From contig JACCIC010000049.1 in the NCBI GenBank assembly GCA_018907035.1, positions 2,218,501-2,282,500 on the forward strand: 64,000 bases of DNA. Reading direction: 5' to 3'. The notes beneath the pieces are model-generated. The model was given only the letters and a program-made list of their open reading frames with translations, searched no databases and was not told the DNA's origin. This document shows, piece after piece, positions 13,863 through 27,300 of the stretch (position 1 is the first letter of the stretch; each line of letters begins with the position of its first letter). Position numbers and translations under genes: made by a program. Source of the stretch: Sycobia sp. Sy_11 (taxonomy: Eukaryota > Arthropoda > Insecta > Hymenoptera > Epichrysomallidae).

Positions 13863-15879
13863 ATGGCGCAGAGTAAGACCTTTACTTACATATTTTATTC
13901 TAGAAATATATTATATTTTGATAATCTCATACATTGACATTTGTTAAATATTGCTTCTAAAAAATTATAACATTGACCATTTTTATAATTTTAATATATA
14001 ACCAACATAAAATTCATTGTACATAAAAAGAGCAATAAATTGCATACTATCGATAACGTGTAAGAGTATAATAAAAAAAATTGGGTATAATTTGTAATAA
14101 GTAAGTATCGCCGACATTTTCATAAATCATAAATTATGCCATAAATTATAGACTTATTAGAATTAGCACACGCTCTATAGATAATCAAATATAATATACT
14201 CTATAGATAATCAAATATATATTAAAAACATTGAAATTATTCTTGCAGCATCTGGGAACAAATTTCATCTTCTATTAACACTGCTAACGATTGTTAGTGG
14301 TAGTTTGATCGTCGCCAGTCAGTAAGTACGCTCAGATTTCCCTCGATATGATAACATTTTAAAGGTCCCAATCTGCCGCAGTATGATTTACACTCGGGAA
14401 ACGTAATATACCGTAATAACGAATTAATTGCATAAGTCACCTCGCTTAAATCTATTTCATAGCTGCAAAAATCTAATATTATATTCCTTCTACTATTTTA
14501 ATTTCCTGCTTGATGTTTATTTGATGTCTTGAATTATTTTGCCTCACTGGCAAAAAATACGTATATCCCGGGTTTCATTAGGGTCTATAATCTTCAAAGT
14601 TAGATACATAAACTATCTAAGCACACCTTATTCCGATAATAAAAACTAAATGTGATATTACAGATGTCCAAAGTCAGTGCCAGTTGATCCAAAGATCGTA
14701 AAACAGCGTTCATTGGACTTTAAAGCTCAAACCGCGCCATTGGTCAAGGTCGGACCCAAAAAGTATATTCTAAAGAAAAACTACGAAGTCGAAGGTCCTG
14801 CATATTACAATTTCCAGCCCAAGCCCGACGATGTATATCTGTCATCTTTCCCAAGAGCAGGTCACAATTGGGTCAGTCAATTAATTTGGCTGCTTGTTAA
14901 TAACCTCAATATTACAGAAGCCAAGGCCAAGCCAATCGCAGACAGAGTTCCTCTGCTAGAGTATGTATATTAAATCACATATACGCCGCTTACTTGGAAT
15001 TTTATTAATTTACCCTTTCTTATCCCAGAGATAGAAGAAACAAGGTAAATGCGGGACCTAAGGGTAAACAAGTACAATTACACGTCGATAAAATGAAATC
15101 ACCGAGGGTAATAAGGACCCAATTGCCCTGCAGTTTGATACCGAAGGTCACCAATTCGTCTAATAAAGTAAGCATTTGGCGTAAATTTAACCGATAATAA
15201 ATAAAAGATTCGTGGAAACAAGCAATAACAATAATTCTCATTTAGTTTATAGACTTATTTGACTTTTAATCGTAATAAATTCTTTTAGTTAATATACCTT
15301 GTACGTAATCCAAAGGACAACATAGTGTCTAATTACAAATACGCTAAGACTAGTGATGCCCATAAATTCGTTGGATCCATTGACAGATATTGGCATTGGA
15401 TGGGGCAAGATATGAGTAAGTTTCCTGCTTATACATCATTAATTTTACTGAACATTATTATTAATTTTTTTAATTATTTAGATCTGTACAATCCTTACTG
15501 GGATCATTTAAAAGAAGGAATGGCTCTGAAGTCGAGGCCAAATTCATTGATTTTATATGCCGAAGAAGTAAGTAGAGTAAAAAAAATTATCCTATAAAAA
15601 TCCATTAATTTCTAGCAACGAATTATTTACTATACGAATTAATTAACATCTCTGTAGAAACCAGACGTGCTTATCAACAAAGTATCGAATTTCTTGGGCA
15701 AGAAATATTCTCCAAAGCAATTAAAACCAGTTGGTGATTATTTAAAATCGATAGAACAAATAGAGCAAAAATCATGGAAAAAGGAATTCTCGCCAGACGT
15801 CAATAAAAAAGTAAATGTCTGGATAAAGAAAAATAGAGGCGATATTAAATTCCCATGCACGAAAAATTTATATTCATAG
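13863..15879 (+). CDS. Secreted sulfotransferase-like protein 2 (His to Gln)
   Basis: Seven exons: 13863-13872, 14249-14321, 14664-14960, 15029-15167, 15289-15415, 15482-15567 and 15658-15879. They give 317 residues with consistent phases. Exon 1 is ATG GCG CAG A. Exon 2 encodes a signal peptide with core FHLLLTLLTIVSGSLIVA. Exon 3 (297 nt) is a precise fusion of two exons that stay separate in genes 1, 5, 6 and 7. The PAPS 5' loop is FPRAGHNW. The catalytic His position reads RTQLP (CAA at 15120-15122). The RNPKD and VS of the 3'-phosphate site remain, but the C-terminal RKG clamp is deleted between LKSIEQIE and WKKEFSP. NIT is a possible N-glycosylation site. A sulfotransferase reaction is unlikely, so a binding or extracellular role is inferred. 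Poly(A) signal AATAAA at 15894-15899. Confidence 0.9.
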
Positions 15880-15899
15880 TCATAATAATAATGAATAAA

Positions 15900-18800
15900 C
15901 ATTTTTTATTCAACACTTTCTGGGATTTTTACAAAAAATGATCGATGTAATGGATAAAACTGCATTTACGTCTTGGGTGACGATCAATATTTGAACTTGT
16001 ATAAATTAAAAGTCAGCCTAAATTTCTTAAATAAAAAATTTTTTACTCATCCATACATATAGAGGATTTTTTTATTATTTCCTTAATTGTCCTTAATTCT
16101 ACTAGTCGTATTTAAAAACAGAGCATCGTGAGTAAAATGTTAAACAAGTATGTTGCTTTAAGGCATTATTTAATGCAACAAGAGGCAGCGATTAGATTTT
16201 TGGTACTATCGTGATGAACAAAACCGTTATAATAATTTTATAAATCGGCAACAATTTATAAATCAATGGTCATAATTATGAATTGTTGTAAGAACAACTG
16301 CCTTCATATACCGACGCTGTGTGATTCTAAAAATACGTTCGATTGCATTACTATATATTATTTAAAATTAAATTTTTAAATCATTGAAATTTTTTCCTAT
16401 ACGTTTATACCAATTATTTCTTAAGATGTATAAAGAAAAGCTCATCTAAAGTCTCGGATCAAAGTATTCTTAAATTAAGATGCAAATATTGTTCTATCGT
16501 CAGAGTTTGAAATAAAATTAATTCATTGTTTCGGCAAAACCGAACGATTCATCGAAAAGAACATAGAAAACTTACACCGACGATATGGATTAGCTGAATA
16601 CGAGTGTCTTGATTACCGTTGAATACTGCCAGCATAAAATATTCTTAAACTTTGCACAATACCTATATGAAAATTTGTGAATGTTTCGCCACATTATCGC
16701 CCTTTCCTACGTTAACTTTTTAAACCTTAAATTTTTCAAATGTATTTAAAAATTTCTTCGTGATTTTTTTAGTTAAGAGCATGAAATTCAATATTCCGAT
16801 AAATTTTCGTCAAATGCTGATGTAATCAACGACTTTTAGTGATAGACAATTAAGTATGAATAAATATTTTCGGTTAATATTATACTGGCTACTGGGTTTC
16901 TATCAATATCCTCGCGACAAATTCAGCACTATATATCCATTATTATCGTGGCTTTTCCCTCTTTAAAAATAGTAATGTTATTTCTGCAGTTGTCGACATT
17001 TGCTTCACCGAAGACATTTTTAATTTACACGCAGACTGAGTAAATTAAATAAATCTCCTTTAATACATAATATAATTAATCTGTACATCATTTTCTCTCA
17101 GCTTATATTAAATGAAATTATCTAAAATTCAACCCAACTTTATATCGCGTATGATATATATCTTTATTTTTCAATTGTTATTACTTGAGATTATTTAACC
17201 CCACAAATATTCTGAACCGGTCTTAGAGTCTTTATAAACTAATATATTTAAAATCATAATGCCAATCAGATTGTCCTGCTTTCTAATCATCCTAGTAGAA
17301 CAACAATTTAAAAAAGTACTCCTGATAATAAAACATAAAAAATAAAAATTAATTATTATATTTTTAGTAAAGGACAGTCTGGACTAGCTCAACTACCAAA
17401 TTTACCGCGTCGATCTATCTGTTGCATCCAATGTTCCGAGCCTCTTAGGCTGATCCTCATGAGATTAAAATCATACTCCAATTGCGAAATTATATATATC
17501 GGACTCCCACCGCTTTCCTTCTATTATGAACTCGACAAAAATATTTTTCTGGCTCCCTCAGCCAAAAGTACGAACTTTATACCTGGCTCGATTTCGGGTC
17601 AGAAGGAGAGAATTTGCGGCCGACTTCGACTACTGATCAAATGACAAAGAATAATGTGCGAATCACATCATGATTATATCTGTCAGTGAACGCGGTTGAA
17701 TAGGTTCAGTGCATTTTGGATGTTAACAAAAAGAATGACAGCTACGAATATGGACACGATATGTATTAGGAATGATGTAAGAGCGTAACGGTGACGTATC
17801 AATAGCTCATGGGTCCCGATAATATCAATTATTGAACATTTTTACAATATATAGCAAAAATAGTATCAATAGTACGTCGCAAAAAAGGAAATTATATTTT
17901 TTCATTCTTTTTCTAATGATGATATTGACTAAATGTCTTCAAACATATTTTACATGACAATGGTCGCGAAAGTATACTAAACCTATATTTATTAATTATT
18001 TAGTATTTTTATCGAATTACTTTTTCTTCTAATATGTATTTTTCTTTTTTATGCCCGTCCCAATCAGCATAACCTCGTATTTGCCTCGACTCTGAAAATG
18101 TCGGGCGGGCATCAATTGTCAATATTTGCGCAAAAATATTCTACGAATCATCAATTAATATAAGTAAAAATATTTCCAGCACAATGAATTTAATTAATTA
18201 TTTACACCGTTGTAATTTCGGTCGGGGAGCAAGAAAAACTGTATACGATACTGAGTCAGAAAGTGGAATGCCCTGAAGTGCCTAGACTGACATCCTCCTA
18301 CGCCTCGGACCTCAAAACACGCACTCCAGGAAATTCAACTTTTTGACAAAGGGTTACAATACACTATATCCTGAGATTTATTATACACATGTTTTATACG
18401 GACAGTATGGATAATAAATTTTAGGATAAATATTTTTATCAAGTGCATAATTAAATGAAAGGGGTGGGGTACAAGAGTCAATACAAGTAAAATTAAAATT
18501 TTTTTCATGATTTAATATTTAATGTTTTTAAATTGCCTGGATCATATGAAAACATAAGTTTTTTTAGATCTTCAGTATTGAAGGACATAACAAAATATTT
18601 TTAAAAAATATTATCTGAATACAATGGAAATACCTACAATGAAATTTGATGACCAAAATTTAAATATTCTTGAGTTGTGCATAACTCTAGATCTATACGT
18701 AAAACTGCAAAATTCTTCAGTGAAATTGGAAAAAACATGCTACCGCATCTCATTATATATAAATATCTTTTAGACAATTTGTTCGGACAAGTTTGGCATG

Positions 18801-19010
18801 ACATAAGTCGAAGCCAAGATATGGTAGAGCCCATTATCTAAAATAACAAAAATGATGCTCCGGGCAAGGAAGTTTATAATCGACTAAATCTTTCAAATAG
18901 CTTTTAATAATTAATATTGAATTTGTGGAAAAAATTATACACTAGTAAGTTTTTAATAATTTCTTGAAAAATGTATTATAAATCTAAATTAAAAACATTT
19001 AATGAAATTT
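15900..19010. other. Intergenic spacer between genes 2 and 3
   Basis: About 3.1 kb of AT-rich DNA with no domain-bearing frame on either strand. Two GC-richer patches near 17400-17820 and 18050-18370 could be old insertions, but I cannot assign them. A 66-codon minus-strand frame at 18634-18834 has no recognisable motif. Confidence 0.5.
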
Positions 19011-19597
19011 ATTGGATAAATTTTATTGTGTCCTTTAGTATTCAAAATGTCGTATAAGCTATCAACGCTTTTAATAATCCAAGATTGTCTAACATATACT
19101 TTAAAATAATAATAATAATAAAACGAATAAAAAAGCTGTATCTTTCCGTACATAAAGTTAGTTTTATAGAGGGAATATTTTTATAAAATAAAATAAAGGA
19201 AAAAATCTTCAATTATTTATATTTCCATTTACTAATAGATTTAGCTAATTTATGAATTGTTTCATTTGAGTAATATTTATAATCCAATATTTTAAGGGCT
19301 CCTACGAGATTTTTCGTATTTACTGATCGGTAATACTAAACTTATCTATCAAACTACATAATTCAAAGTTTATATATTTATTATAAAATTAATAAACGTG
19401 TTCTATAAATTTAATTAAATGTAAAAATAAGACCATAAAAAATTATGCTAAGTACTGGCTATTTTTATACTTTAAGCAATACTATCCATTCTGAAATTTA
19501 TTACTTGGTCTTCGTGTATTTCTATCTATATTACTGTATTTAAATGCTTTTTATATAAATGCAATAAAAAATGAATAAAACATTCTAAAAAAATTAG

Positions 19598-19605
19598 TAT
19601 AAATA
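19598..19605 (+). promoter_or_regulatory. TATA box of gene 3
   Basis: TATAAATA lies 48 bp before the ATG, in the same AATTAGTATAAATATGCGAT block as gene 2. An ATTCATTTCC initiator-like stretch lies between it and the start codon. Confidence 0.7.
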
Positions 19606-19645
19606 TGCGATATTTTTTGAACTTTCAATAATTCATTTCCTCACC

Positions 19646-22303
19646 ATGTCACAGAGTAAGAGTTTACATACATATTTTATTCTAAAAATATTTTAAATTT
19701 GCACAGTCTCACATATTATAATTGATTAAACACTATCTCTATAAACTATAGTTTTAATTTTTCCAAAATTTGAAAATATAAGTTCCTATAAATAATTGAA
19801 AATCCTGTATCAAAATTTTTTTTAAATATTTTGCAAAGAATAACGGATAATAATTTCAGAAAGAATCTATCATTGTCAATAAGTAAGATTCACCGATATT
19901 TTCATAAATTTTTTATACCCATAACTGCATACTTATATATCAGCACAATTTATTCTATACATATAAATATATATATATTCAAACTCTGAAATTATTTTCA
20001 GCTTCTGGAAGCGTTTGCAAAATGATGTTAGCGCTGCTAACGATTGTTGGCAGTACTTTCGTCGCTGCTGGGTAAGTATTTTCAAATTCTGTTGAATATC
20101 CTCTTTATTAAAATTAAATGCTGCGATATATTTTCAAAATCACGGATTACTTCCATACTGACTTTTGTCTGGAATCAACTTCTTCATAAATGGCTTTAAA
20201 ATTCGTGTGCCTATATATATGGTTTATTTCATTATATTATTTCAATGTCTTTCTTGATAGTTATTTGGTATTTTCACTAAAAAATTGAAGTAGTATGAAA
20301 ACACGTAAGTTGATAAATAAAAAAAAAATGAAAAATTAGAAAAGTCGATTGGGATAAAGCCACTTTGGAGTTGCTCGGTACATTAAAACTGTTCGAATTC
20401 GATAAACAAAGTCGAAATATGCGTGCGATCGGGTATCAAAGTAGCGGCCGCCCTATTACCAATGTTGATCGGTCAAATGGTGCAGCTTCGATGCTACGCC
20501 GATGCTTTAGTTGCAATAAATTTTTCAGTAAAAATTAATCGAATAATAAATAAATTAATGTGGTCTGACAGAATACCAAAAGTAGAACCAGTGAGTCCGA
20601 AGATATTAAAAGAGCGTGCACAATACTACAAAGGTGAGAACATCTCATTGGTCACTGTGGGACCCAAGAAGTATGTTCTCAGGAAAGAATTCAATATTGT
20701 TGGTCCAGTCTTTTATAACTACAAACCCAGGCCAAAAGATGTGTATCTGGCATCTTTCCCAAGAGCAGGTCACGGCTGGGTCAGTCAATTAATTTGGCTG
20801 CTTGTTAATAACATTAGTATTGCCGAAGCGAAAGCCAAGCCACTTTCTTGCCGAGTTCCTTTGCTAGAGTAAGTATATCAATAATTTACATCGCTCACTT
20901 GTTGTTATCTCATAAATTTACTTTTTTCTATATTCCAGAGAACCCAAAAACCTCAAGATATCAAGAAGGCCGAACGGAGATTATGTTGTATCAGACTTAG
21001 TTGTCGATGCCTTGCCATCACCAAGAGTAATAAGGACTCAACTACCCTTCAGTCTAATTCCGAAGATCGCCAATTCTTCTAATAAAGTAAGTATTTAGCA
21101 AAATTTTATCGGATAAGACATGCGATTCAAGTAAATGTTGTTTCACAAACTAAAATTTAATTAATTAGGAATAATATTAGTGTACATAATATTCATCGAA
21201 TTTTTAAAATATAACATTATTCTAAATGAAAATTTTAGGTATAGTACCATTATATATTAAGAACATAATGGTAGAAGTTATAGTATCGTTTTCAATAATA
21301 ATCAATTAAAACTTTATAATCACGCGAAATCATAAACACAAGATCCAATTCATAGTAAAGTTTCTTTTTATTAAAGAAAAACAACATTATTCAATAAAAT
21401 TACAGGTTTTAAAATTCATAATTGGCTGCAATAAATTTTTATAAAAAATATATGGAACATACATTATGCTGTTTTCTTATTCACCATTACGGTCTATATT
21501 TTTCAACTGGCTGAATTTTTCAATTAATTATTAATGTGCCCTTATCGTAATTTACATCTCTAAAGTATATGTGCAAAGTGTTCAAATTAACTTCAATTAT
21601 TTCAAAACCACTCTGTATAAAATCAATTCCTTCAGCTCATAGGCTACTTAGTGTTCTGATTCTATTCAATTGTTTTTTTAGATAATATATCTTGCCCGTA
21701 ACCCCAAGGATGTCATAGTATCTACTTATAGATACGTTAAAACTAAGCCACAATACAAATTTGTTGCATCCATTGACACCTTTTTCTCCTGGTTCAAAAG
21801 AAATTTGGGTAAGTTTCTTGCATTATATCAATATTTTTAGTGCACATCAGTATCAATAACTATGCTGCATTATAGTAGTATATGATTTTTTATAATAATG
21901 TTTTAATTTTTTAGTTCTGTACAGTCCGTACTGGGCTCATATAAGGGAAGGACTTTCGCGAAAGAGACAATCAAATGTATTAGTTGTATTTGCCGGCGAA
22001 GTAAGTAAAAAAATTCCATATGACAATTAATTAATTTTTTATAACAAATAATCTATTAATAATAATTTGATATCATTACAGAAACCGATAACTCTTATTA
22101 AGAAAATATCACACTTTTTGGGTAAGAAATGTTCTAAACAGCAACTTGAAAAACTCTCTTGTTACTTAAAGTCGATTGAACAAATTGACCAAGTATCATG
22201 GAAAAAAGAATTTTCACCAGAGCTTAATAAGAAGGTCAATGCCTGGATAAAGGAACATATTGGCAATATTAAGTTCCCAAACATGAAAACATTACTTAAA
22301 TAG
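19646..22303 (+). CDS. Secreted sulfotransferase-like protein 3 (His to Gln)
   Basis: Seven exons: 19646-19655, 20002-20071, 20572-20868, 20939-21086, 21682-21808, 21915-22000 and 22082-22303, for 319 residues. The signal peptide in exon 2 has core MMLALLTIVGSTFVAA. The PAPS 5' loop is FPRAGHGW, the His site is RTQLP (CAA 21039-21041), and the 3' site ARNPKD...VS is kept. The RKG clamp is deleted, leaving SIEQIDQVSWKKEFSP. NIS sequons fit secretion. An open frame runs upstream of exon 3 from 20423 in the same phase, but the matching region of gene 4 is not open, so I keep the signal-peptide exon as the true N-terminus. Intron 4 (595 bp) is almost identical to that of gene 4, while exon 5 differs at about 29 of 127 bases. 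Poly(A) signal near 22429. Confidence 0.9.
20775..21681. repeat. High-identity block shared with gene 4 (copy 1)
   Basis: From the middle of exon 3 through exon 4 and all of intron 4, this matches 26813-27721 with few differences. I count about four in the 595-bp intron. Identity drops abruptly at the first bases of exon 5. The tract looks like a recent gene-conversion or duplication block. Confidence 0.8.
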
Positions 22304-22480
22304 TCATAATATTAAGAAATCAGTAATTTCGAGTCCAATTTTTTTGGAGTCTGAAAAGTGGCTAATATTCAATGAAACAAATATTAAAATTTAACTTGTA
22401 GAAATGAAAGATCCTCATATATTTCTTAAATAAAGAACTATTTATTCATTCAAAAATTTACAATGAATTATTTTTCCCCA

Positions 22481-23790
22481 TGTATCCTTAGTCCTATTAA
22501 TAATAGTTAAAAACATAATGTTATATGAAAAATTAATGCACATACGACATAAAAATTTACTTCAAACTAATCGCCACTATTTCGATGATAACTAATCGAT
22601 AATAAATGCTAGTGATACTTTTGGCATTAGTTATTGGCTGCTTATTTTTACCGTTCTTTCAAAATATTACAAACTGAAAGCACTGATTGCGTTGATGTAA
22701 TAACGTCCAATCAGACTCTTCATTATGTCAATTCAAAAATGTATCTAAGGGATTAACTATTAAATATCCAAATATTAAGTCTATTACATTATCAATAAAA
22801 ATTCTAGTAGATCTGCTTGCCTCAATTTGTAGAATTAAATTCCGGGGTTTGTATAATAAAAAACCGAAGAAAAAAAATAACTTTAGAAATTAATAGAGAA
22901 AATTCATTCTACATCTTTTGAAAACAGCATACTTCATGCTGAACCGAGATTAATGCCCTGAACATATTAACAGATGCGAAATTAGAGAACGATTTGTAGT
23001 TTTCTTTGGCCAAGAAGTTAACAGCAATGGCGAGAATCGATAATGTTCAGCGACGTTCTCGTAACAAATACGTAACTATTTAACGCAAGAAAGATTTTTT
23101 TCCATTGATTTCCTTTGCTTTTATCACTTTTCCATGTAAATATAATGCGAAACTATCTATTTGTATTGAGAATATCAATCTGATTATCGAATAAGGTTCC
23201 TTTTTTTTTTTAATTACAATAACAACAAATTATTCTGTTATCATTTTTATAGACTAAAAAGTTGCACTGAAGGAACAGGAAGTGATGATGAATGATACAT
23301 AGCATGCGCACAGCTCGTGTATTCTGCATCTTTTTGTATTCGGTATTTGGTTTTTACGTCCTTTACGCGTTTTCTGACCACATTCAAGACCAAAGTATCT
23401 GTCGAAATCTTCGAAACCCGTATTTGTCAGTAATATGCACGCTATTGCGAACTGTTCAAGTTCCAATTTTCGTCGCTTCGTGCGTAATGTAATAACGGAT
23501 TACTATAATGTAATACGGATAATGCATTACTTGTTTTGAAGAGCTTAACTGGACTAAAAACCTACCTCTCGATGAATAATCTAATAAATTTGTGAAGCAA
23601 TACATATTCGTTCACTTATTTTTCAAACTATATATCACAGAACTCAATTGCAAACACGTAATGAACTTATTAGATAAATTTTATTGTATCTTTTAGTATT
23701 CTAAATGTCGTATAAACTATCTATGATTTCATTATTTTAAAAATTTTAAAAATATATTTAAAAAATAATAATAAAAAAAGAATAAAAAGA
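22481..23790. repeat. 1.3-kb intergenic repeat, copy 1
   Basis: Nearly identical to 28587-29860 at an offset of about 6.1 kb. It lies downstream of gene 3 as its partner lies downstream of gene 4, so it marks the tandem segmental duplication. It contains a 66-codon plus-strand frame (23292-23492) and an overlapping minus-strand frame (23254-23466). Copy 1 carries about 34 extra bases near 23486, a TTAC-rich direct or inverted motif missing from copy 2, which ends the plus frame early. I recognise no family. Confidence 0.8.
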
Positions 23791-24282
23791 TACCTATGTC
23801 GATACATAAAGTTAGTGTTATAGATGGAACATTTTTGTAAAATAAAATAGAAGGAAAAAACCTTCGAATTATTTAGATTTCCAAATTCTAATGTAAATAT
23901 TTAATTTTTATTTCTGCTTCATTCTTTGAATATTTATAATTTAAAATTTTAACGAACAGTACGAGATCTTTCTTATTGACTGATGGGTAAAATACTGGCA
24001 AATTGATTGGTTAATACTACGCACAAATACTAAAGTAATTTCCAATACTACACAGCTTGATATTATATTTTTCAAAATATCAAATTTCGAAACATCTGAT
24101 ATAAATCTAAATTTAATTTCAATAAAATCATAAAAAAAGCTATAAAGTTTTATAATTTGTTAAATAATATTGTCCATTGTTAACTTTATTACTTGTGTTT
24201 CATGTTCTGTCTATCTCTTATTGAAGTTCTACGCTTTTATATATATAATAAAAAATGAATAAAAGTTTCTAAGAAAAATTAG

Positions 24283-24290
24283 TATAAATA
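24283..24290 (+). promoter_or_regulatory. TATA box of gene 4
   Basis: TATAAATA lies 48 bp before the ATG in the block conserved before genes 2 and 3. Confidence 0.7.
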
Positions 24291-24330
24291 TGCGATATTT
24301 TTTGAACTTCCAACAATTCATTTCCTCGCC

Positions 24331-27300
24331 ATGGCACAGAGTAAGAGTTTATATACATATTTTATTCTAAAAATATTTTAAATTTGCACAGTCTCGTATA
24401 TTATAATTGATTAAACACTATGTCTATTAACTATAGTTTTAATTTTTCCAAAATTTAAAAATATAAGTTCCTGTAAATAATTGAAAATCTTGTATCAAAA
24501 TTTTTTTTAAATATTTTGCAAAGAATAACGGATAATAATTTCAGAAAGAATCTATCATTGTCAATAAGTAAGATTCACCGATATTTTCATAAATTTTTTA
24601 TACCCATAACTGCATACTTATATATCAGCACAATTTATTCTATACGTATAAATATATATATATATATTCAAACTCTGAAATTATTTTCAGCTTCTGGAAG
24701 CGTTTGCAAAATGATGTTAGCGCTGCTAACGATTGTTTGTGGTACTTTAGTCGCTGCTGAGTAAGTATTTTAAAATTCTGTTGAATATCCTCTTTATTAA
24801 AATTAATATTTCAACGATAATTTCAACTTTACAAAACAATTTATTAAATGGTGCGATATATTTTATATAGCACGGATTAATTCAGCATTTAATTGTTAAT
24901 AATACTATAAATAATAAATCACGAATAAAAGAACAAATCAGTTAATCTACCTTCTCTCTAAAAGTAAATCAGTATATATAAGCACTAATTTATTGATAAA
25001 TAGTTACTGATCGAGATAGTCCACAGTCGACAATGAAGAATCGGTGACTAATTACTAATTGAATTCATAGCTTTAAAAGCAGACAGATTTGTTAGTAAAA
25101 ATTTATTTATTAAAGCAGTGTATATTTATTGATCTAGATTAATATATAAAACTTAAATCAGCTTTTTTTCACTGTTTGTCAGTGAATATTTTCACTGCCG
25201 TATAGTAAATTATAGTTTATATTATGATATAGTTATAGTTTATATTATATTATAGTCAATATTTTAATATTTTAATAATTAAAATAATAATTTAATTAAT
25301 GTTTTAATTTATTTTAATATTATAATTAATATTTTGATTATAGATAATATTTTAATATTTTAATTAATGCCATACGGTACTTATTTATTAATCATTCTTG
25401 AAAATACTATAAATATCAAAATAATTCCAGAGCATAAATGATTACATTTAATTTTGTATAAAATTTGAATTTATTAGTTTAACCAGAATACTTATTTTTA
25501 ACTACAAATATAAGCGACATTAATTTTCTTAGTTATATGCATTCTTATTAATTACCTACACGTGGAACATTGATATATTAATATTATTTGTTTGTGAAAA
25601 AAAATATTGTAAATTAGTTACAAAAAATTGAAAAAATAATAAAAAATATTTGGAATACGAATCATATTTGATCTACCAAATCATGATGAGCAATAATTAA
25701 GTATGGTATGGCCTAATATATATTAAGTGTTCGAAAAATTCTGCTGGATTCATTCGATTACAGTTCGCTGGAGTGCGCTGCAGGCAACATTCGTATGCAA
25801 ATTCCTGTATCGTATCCAAGGCGCACGTGCGAAAGTTCACTGATATAATAGTGAAATGTTACAATTATTGATCGTGATATATTCTCTGCAATATTAGAGA
25901 AGTCACTGATTTGATAGTGGTTTTCCATCGAGTTCCCGACGAATTCAGCAAACATTTCACTTATTTATTTTTAGAGAAAAGGCAAAAAGCTTCCCTAATA
26001 CTGAGTTGTCTGCTACCAATTATGCTTAAATCAATTGAAGAATTTCATAAATACTGGTTTATTAAATATTATAAAGAGTACCTGACATATAAATTTATTT
26101 TATTTATTCCACATAAACGTTAGTACAAATAATTTTACATATTGGTTTCCCTTGCACTGTTTTCGGTGCGAGCTACTCGCCTTGCAAATTAATTTAAATT
26201 AATTGTTAGACAACTCCATCGATTCCCCACTTACACAGGGTTCTGCCTGGGAAACGGCGAAAAGCTATGGCCAAACCCAGTGGCGTAACTACCGATTAGG
26301 AGAAGCTGCTCCTGAGCGGTCGATGCACTGAACCTGCACGAATTCGGTATCCGCGTCACATTTCGTAGGCTCGGATACCGAACCTGTCAGTCTCACATCT
26401 TCCGCTCACATTGTTATGGTTGAAAAAAACCAAAGCGATTAACAAAGTCAAAAAATGCGTCTGATCACGCTCCCAAATAGGTTCGTTCCATTACGATTCT
26501 TGATCGACCAAGGGGAGCGACTTCGATGCTACGTCGATGCATTAGTTGCAATAAATGTTTCAGTAAAAATTAATCGAATAATAAATAAATTAATGTGATA
26601 TGGCAGATTTCCAATACCAGAACCAGTGAATCCGCAGATATTACATAAGCGTGCTAAAGACTACAGAGGTACTACTAGTAACCAGACATTGGTCACTGTG
26701 GGACCCAAGAAGTATGTTTTCACGAAAGAATTCAGTATTATTGGTCCAGTCTTTTATAACTACAAACCCAAGCCGAACGATGTGTATCTGGTATCTTTCC
26801 CAAGAGCAGGTCACAACTGGGTCAGTCAATTAATTTGGCTGCTTGTTAATAACATTAGTATTGCCGAAGCGAAGGCCAAGCCACTTTCTTGCCGAGTTCC
26901 TTTGCTAGAGTAAGTATATCAATAATTTACATCGCTCACTTGTTGTTATCTTATACATTTACTTCTTTCTATATGTCAGAAATTCTAAAAACCTGAAGAT
27001 AGGAAGAAGGCCGAACGGAGACTATGTTGTATCAGACTTAGTTGTCGATGCCTTGCCATCACCAAGAGTAATAAGGACTCAACTACCCTTCAGTCTAATT
27101 CCGAAGATCGCCAATTCTTCTAATAAAGTAAGTATTTAGCAAAATTTTATCGGATAAGACATGCGATTCAAGTAAATGTTGTTTCACAAACTAAAATTTA
27201 ATTAATTAGGAATAATATTAGTGTACATAATATTCATCGAATTTTTAAAATATAACATTATTCTAAATGAAAATTTTAGGTATAGTACCATTATATATTA

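Noticed and set aside
20423..20872. 149-codon frame as a complete gene model
   Set aside because: It merely reads through intron 2 into exon 3 of gene 3. The paralogue-conserved signal-peptide exon gives the better N-terminus.
26276..26420. CAGTGGCGTAAC word as a hAT transposon end
   Set aside because: No inverted partner, target duplication or transposase found, so it is only mentioned as a possibility.
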